From contig NZ_JBHUIB010000001.1 of the NCBI RefSeq assembly GCF_042682785.1, positions 124,001 through 188,000 of the forward strand: DNA of 64,000 nt, given 5' to 3'. Each line of letters opens with the position of its first letter. Positions within the stretch are counted from its first letter, which is position 1. The DNA is from Thalassotalea_F euphylliae. GTDB lineage: Bacteria; Pseudomonadota; Gammaproteobacteria; Enterobacterales; Alteromonadaceae. Made by a program: the position numbers and the translations under genes. Below the pieces are notes generated by a model. That model was not told where the DNA came from. It worked only from the letters and a program-made list of their open reading frames with translations, and did no database searches. This document shows positions 61,196 to 64,000 of this stretch, one piece after another.

Positions 61196-61212
61196 TTTAA
61201 TATCGACCCAAT

Positions 61213-61352
61213 GGATCGTTTATCTACCATAGTTTGGGTCGTTTATCTGTTTGAACCAGTTTTATCATACCCGTTAACCCATTGCTAAATAATCATTTTT
61301 TGATTAATCACCTTTTACAAAAAGTAGAAAACGCCCCATTGGGTCGTTTTCT
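61213..61352. repeat. Three short direct repeats and hairpins in a gene-free stretch
   Basis: GGATCGTTTATCT (61213), GGGTCGTTTATCT (61236) and GGGTCGTTTTCT (61341) are near-copies. The first lies in a CGACCCAA / TTGGGTCG inverted repeat (61204-61241). The last is the right arm of AGAAAACG / CGTTTTCT (61326-61352). The surrounding 61196-61536 has no gene. Confidence 0.5.
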
Positions 61353-61536
61353 AGGCTATGGAAGACGACGGGGCTTCGAGATACTAAACGAGTAATCAGA
61401 AGTCGTCCCTCGGAGGCGAATTACGCTTTTTTAATTTCAGGTGATCTATTACGTAAAAATCTGCGTTTACTAAAGTGGAGGGCCGAAAAGGCTGCTATTT
61501 ATATTAGCTAAACTGCTACCCCTCCGCCATGTGATC

Positions 61537-61566
61537 AAAAAGCGCACTCTTTAAAGTGCGCTTTTT
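61537..61566. terminator. Terminator of the HAD phosphatase gene
   Basis: AAAAAGCGCACT / AGTGCGCTTTTT with a CTTTAA loop, 93 bases past the HAD gene stop on the minus strand. Confidence 0.88.
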
Positions 61567-61658
61567 CATTTTTAGCGCGAACGAAATATAACAACTGGCA
61601 TGGTTGCGCGCGTTGACTATCAGGCGCACTTTCTCCCTATCTTCCTGCCGGCTATTAA

Positions 61659-62303
61659 CTACAGTAACGCTTCAAAACTTTTTAGGTTTAATGATAAACG
61701 CTTTGCCACATCTTCATTAAACGGCATCAAATCCGGAATACCAACAGTAACGCAACCCGCTTCAATAGCAGCCGTTGCTCCTGTATTAGAGTCTTCAAAT
61801 ACTAACGTTTTGCTTGGCTGAACACCTAGTTTCTGACATGCCTTTAGGTAGGGTTCGGGATGGGGTTTAAAATGGCTAACATCATCGCGAGAGATAATCA
61901 CAGTGAAGTCATCAAGAAAATCATAATGAGCAAAATTACTTTCAACACCTGATTGACCGCTAGAGGTCACTAGCCCAAGCGGTTTATTGAGCAGCTTAAG
62001 CTTGTTCAAGTAGGCTTGGAAGCCCTGTTTTAAAGGCACTGCGGTTTGTGCCAGTGTTTTTAAATTGTCGTAATAACAGGGCGAAAACTGCTCTAGTTCA
62101 AATGCATGGTCAAACATATTAACCGCAAGCTTCATACAATCTGGCGTTGTCACACCAATAAACTGTAAATACATGTCGTTGGTAAATACTTGCCCAAATT
62201 GGCCTGCTGTTATTTTCCATGCTTCTCTATGAACGGTTTCCGAATCGAAAATGGTGCCGTCCATATCAAACAAAACTGCTTCAATTTCATTGTAATTCAA
62301 CAT
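61659..62303 (-). CDS. HAD-superfamily phosphatase, beta-phosphoglucomutase-like
   Basis: 214 aa from the ATG at 62303, which has AAAGGG at a good distance (the ATG at 62324 gives 221 aa). HAD motifs: nucleophile LFDMDGTIFDSE, motif II LVTSSG, motif III Lys in HFKPHPEPYLKA, motif IV VFEDSNTGATAAIEAG. The helical cap and sequence place it in the beta-phosphoglucomutase/YqaB-like group of sugar phosphatases. Substrate not known. A terminator follows at 61537. Confidence 0.88.
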   Translation of the reverse strand: MLNYNEIEAVLFDMDGTIFDSETVHREAWKITAGQFGQVFTNDMYLQFIGVTTPDCMKLAVNMFDHAFELEQFSPCYYDNLKTLAQTAVPLKQGFQAYLNKLKLLNKPLGLVTSSGQSGVESNFAHYDFLDDFTVIISRDDVSHFKPHPEPYLKACQKLGVQPSKTLVFEDSNTGATAAIEAGCVTVGIPDLMPFNEDVAKRLSLNLKSFEALL

Positions 62304-62398
62304 TACATATAACCCTTTACCCATTTCCCTCTCTGGTGAGTGACTTTATCACGCAAACATGACGTTCACTTTACTCTGATAAATATTGCCGTTTTACT

Positions 62399-62782
62399 TT
62401 AGTCTACGTTTTCGTCATAAGCTTTACGGTTTTGCTTGATTTCATCATGATGGTCATCGGCCCAAGATACCAGTTGGTATAGCGGCTTAACGAGTTTTCG
62501 CCCGAGTTCTGTTAACGCATACTCAACGCGAATTGGCACTTCAGGATATACGGTTCGACTAACGTACCCTTCTCGCTCTAAGTCTCTCAATGTTTGCGTT
62601 AGCATGCGCTGTGATATACCTACTACACGCTTTTTCAGCGAACTAAAGCGATCAGCGCCGTCGACCAATGCAAATAAAATAAGCGCCGACCATTTATCAC
62701 CAATTTGCAAAACCACATTTCGTATCGGGCATTTGTCATCATTGAAAAAAATACGTCTTTCGTTGTTATTCGGTGTCGTCAT
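62399..62782 (-). CDS. HxlR-family transcriptional regulator
   Basis: 127 aa from the ATG at 62782; the longer frame to 62893 crosses the palindromes upstream and exceeds the family size. It has a winged helix: CPIRNVVLQIGDKWSALILF, FSSLKKRVVGISQRMLTQTLRDLEREGYV, then RVEYALTELG. The single Cys in DDKCPIRN is the place where some HxlR members sense oxidants. It is divergent from the SnoaL-like gene, which it probably controls. Confidence 0.9.
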   Translation of the reverse strand: MTTPNNNERRIFFNDDKCPIRNVVLQIGDKWSALILFALVDGADRFSSLKKRVVGISQRMLTQTLRDLEREGYVSRTVYPEVPIRVEYALTELGRKLVKPLYQLVSWADDHHDEIKQNRKAYDENVD

Positions 62783-62884
62783 TAAACCAAGTCCTCTCTG
62801 AAAACGTCGGCGAATAGGGCTTGATAAATAGCCTTTTCTTGTTCTCTTATTTTCTATCGAGCGGCGCTCATAGATTTTCCCATG

Positions 62885-62902
62885 AGTTACCAAAAGGTAA
62901 CT
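62885..62902. promoter_or_regulatory. HxlR operator candidate 1
   Basis: AGTTACC-AAAA-GGTAACT, a perfect dyad about 100 bases before the regulator start. Confidence 0.55.
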
Positions 62903-62933
62903 AGCGCACTTATTTGTGCCTTATTGTACCTAC

Positions 62934-62968
62934 AGTTACTTTTAATTACCATGTATTCATTAGTAACT
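62934..62968. promoter_or_regulatory. HxlR operator candidate 2
   Basis: AGTTACT (62934) and AGTAACT (62962) repeat the half-site of candidate 1. They lie 40-70 bases before the 63005 gene, over its likely promoter. Confidence 0.45.
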
Positions 62969-63004
62969 AATATAGTCAATTTAACATACCATTTGGAGAT
63001 TACT

Positions 63005-63562
63005 ATGATGAAAAATATTATGTGGAAAACCTTCATTGCTTTTATCGTTTCAATAAACACTGCCTTCGCGTTTGCTGGCCAAAAGAACACGTTACATATC
63101 GACCTTGCATCTTTTCAAAAACCACATTGGACAGCAGAAGAGTTGAGCAATGCAAAACTTATCACAGACTTTGTTCAACACTTGATGAATAACCACGATT
63201 TTGACTATGTGCTTGCCAACTATAACGACAGTGCCTATGTTCAACACAACCGAAACCTGCCTGACAAAGTTACTGGTCTAGTAGGCTTTTTGAAAGAGTT
63301 TGTCGAAGACTACCCAGACTACGCCTATGACGTGAAACATATTTATGTTGATGGTGACTATGTCATTTTCCATTCTCACGCAACGTTAGACAGAGAGGAC
63401 AGAGGCAATGATGAAAAAGGTATGAACATTATCGATACTTGGCGTTTAGAGAATGGCCGCATTGTTGAACATTGGGACTCTATTCAAGCACTTGATAGCT
63501 TTATGCGATTTTATTCGCTGGTCAGTGGCGGCAATATTCGCAACGAAAATGGTGTTTTCTAA
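63005..63562 (+). CDS. Secreted SnoaL-like / NTF2-fold protein
   Basis: 185 aa from the ATG at 63005, which has GGAG 6 bases upstream and gives a Sec signal (MMKNIMWKTFIAFIVSINTA). The NTF2-like domain has FVQHLMNNHDFDYVLANYN, YVQHNRNLPDKVTGLVGFLK and DTWRLENGRIVEHWDSIQ, a SnoaL-type pattern. Such periplasmic members are of unknown function and are often under HxlR or LysR control. A longer frame from 62882 would span the operators and is rejected. Confidence 0.85.
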   Translation: MMKNIMWKTFIAFIVSINTAFAFAGQKNTLHIDLASFQKPHWTAEELSNAKLITDFVQHLMNNHDFDYVLANYNDSAYVQHNRNLPDKVTGLVGFLKEFVEDYPDYAYDVKHIYVDGDYVIFHSHATLDREDRGNDEKGMNIIDTWRLENGRIVEHWDSIQALDSFMRFYSLVSGGNIRNENGVF

Positions 63563-63587
63563 CTAGCGATTAACAATACGTTAGCTG

Positions 63588-64000
63588 TTAAGCCACAGAC
63601 GTATCTGTAATGGTTTGACTTGTAACGTACTCAATTGGCACTTTTACTTTAAAACAGCAACCCGAGTCTACGTCTAGGCAGGTAATGGTGCCGCCTAACT
63701 TGGAGTGCACTAAGTTGAATACAATATTAAGGCCCAGACCTGACCCACCTTGACCACGCTTAGTGGTGACAAACGGGTCAAATATGGTTTTCTTTACCTC
63801 GTCAGAAATACCGTGCCCATCGTCTTTGTATAGTAGGGTCAAATAGCCATTGTTCTGTGTGAACTTAATCGATATTTGGCCTTCGTCTCGGTTTTCAAAG
63901 CCATGAATGTGAGAGTTCATCAAGAAGTTTGTCAGAATTTGGTTCCACGCACTGGGATAGGTAACAAATTCAAACTCTTCATCAACATCAATAGCAATCA
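63588..64000 (-). CDS. Sensor histidine kinase, C-terminal part (gene runs off the window)
   Basis: The frame is open to the window edge, so the 5' end lies beyond 64000. About 137 residues of HATPase domain are seen: N box WNQILTNFLMNSHIHGF, G1 YKDDGHGIS, F box IFDPFVTTKRG, G2 GGSGLGLNIVFNLV. The sequence is close to the kinase at 35517, so GAF or PAS sensory domains are likely upstream. Confidence 0.88.
   Translation of the reverse strand, partial: IAIDVDEEFEFVTYPSAWNQILTNFLMNSHIHGFENRDEGQISIKFTQNNGYLTLLYKDDGHGISDEVKKTIFDPFVTTKRGQGGSGLGLNIVFNLVHSKLGGTITCLDVDSGCCFKVKVPIEYVTSQTITDTSVA

Noticed and set aside
62882..63004. N-terminal extension of the SnoaL-like protein
   Set aside because: It would span the HxlR palindromes and put a second hydrophobic stretch before a clear signal peptide; GGAG supports the start at 63005.

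Overview
The window looks like a chromosomal stretch from a marine gammaproteobacterium of the order Alteromonadales, probably a Colwellia/Thalassotalea-type genus. The genus is an inference: base composition is moderately AT-rich, the proteins read like that group, and pheA lies near a tyrA-aroF pair as in many gammaproteobacteria. I see no rRNA, tRNA, CRISPR array, insertion sequence, phage block or integrase. Most of the window is ordinary housekeeping and accessory chromosome, with several unusual regulatory regions.

Layout. 0.2-7.4 kb: an HD-GYP c-di-GMP phosphodiesterase, a mocA-iorA-iorB molybdenum hydroxylase operon (minus), a PAS-GGDEF-EAL protein and a small hypothetical. 7.8-20.3 kb: a penicillin-acylase-family hydrolase, then the aromatic amino acid genes. 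pheA is preceded by a complete phenylalanine attenuator with an 18-residue leader peptide. tyrA-aroF lies 6 kb away in the opposite direction, separated by an RND efflux pair, an outer-membrane protein and a thioredoxin-like lipoprotein. aroF has two TyrR-like boxes and a Tyr-rich upstream reading frame. 20.4-32.4 kb: a CpeT-like protein, a TPR sensor kinase, glyA, a co-directional block (alpha/beta hydrolase, NatAB-type ABC exporter, ECF sigma factor, membrane protein), UspE and small hypotheticals.

32.7-37.5 kb is a signalling cluster: an EF-hand mini-protein, a 24-residue reading frame with an ideal ribosome binding site on the other strand, a REC/HD-GYP response regulator, an XRE regulator plus membrane protein behind a promoter bracketed by two identical palindromic operators, and a GAF-GAF sensor kinase. 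37.8-42.0 kb is a second RND pair. 42.05-49.07 kb is one giant secreted enzyme: alpha-amylase, six starch-binding-like modules, pullulanase, two more modules, with LacI-type operators upstream. 49.4-52.6 kb: cytochrome b561, YceI, a DUF1289 protein and a SulP transporter.

52.8-58.6 kb is a complete trans-4-hydroxy-L-proline catabolic locus: GntR regulator, alpha-ketoglutarate semialdehyde dehydrogenase, epimerase, DapA-type deaminase and a divergent FAD oxidase. 58.7-61.6 kb holds a class C beta-lactamase followed upstream by two small genes and a sequence resembling a decayed integron attC site. 61.7-64.0 kb: a HAD phosphatase, an HxlR regulator divergent from a SnoaL-like secreted protein, and the C-terminal end of a further sensor kinase cut by the window edge.

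The strongest leads for something not previously described are the Tyr-rich leader of aroF-tyrA, the 24-residue gene near 33.0 kb, the two-operator XRE module, the double-headed starch enzyme, and the cassette-like region at 60.1-61.6 kb.
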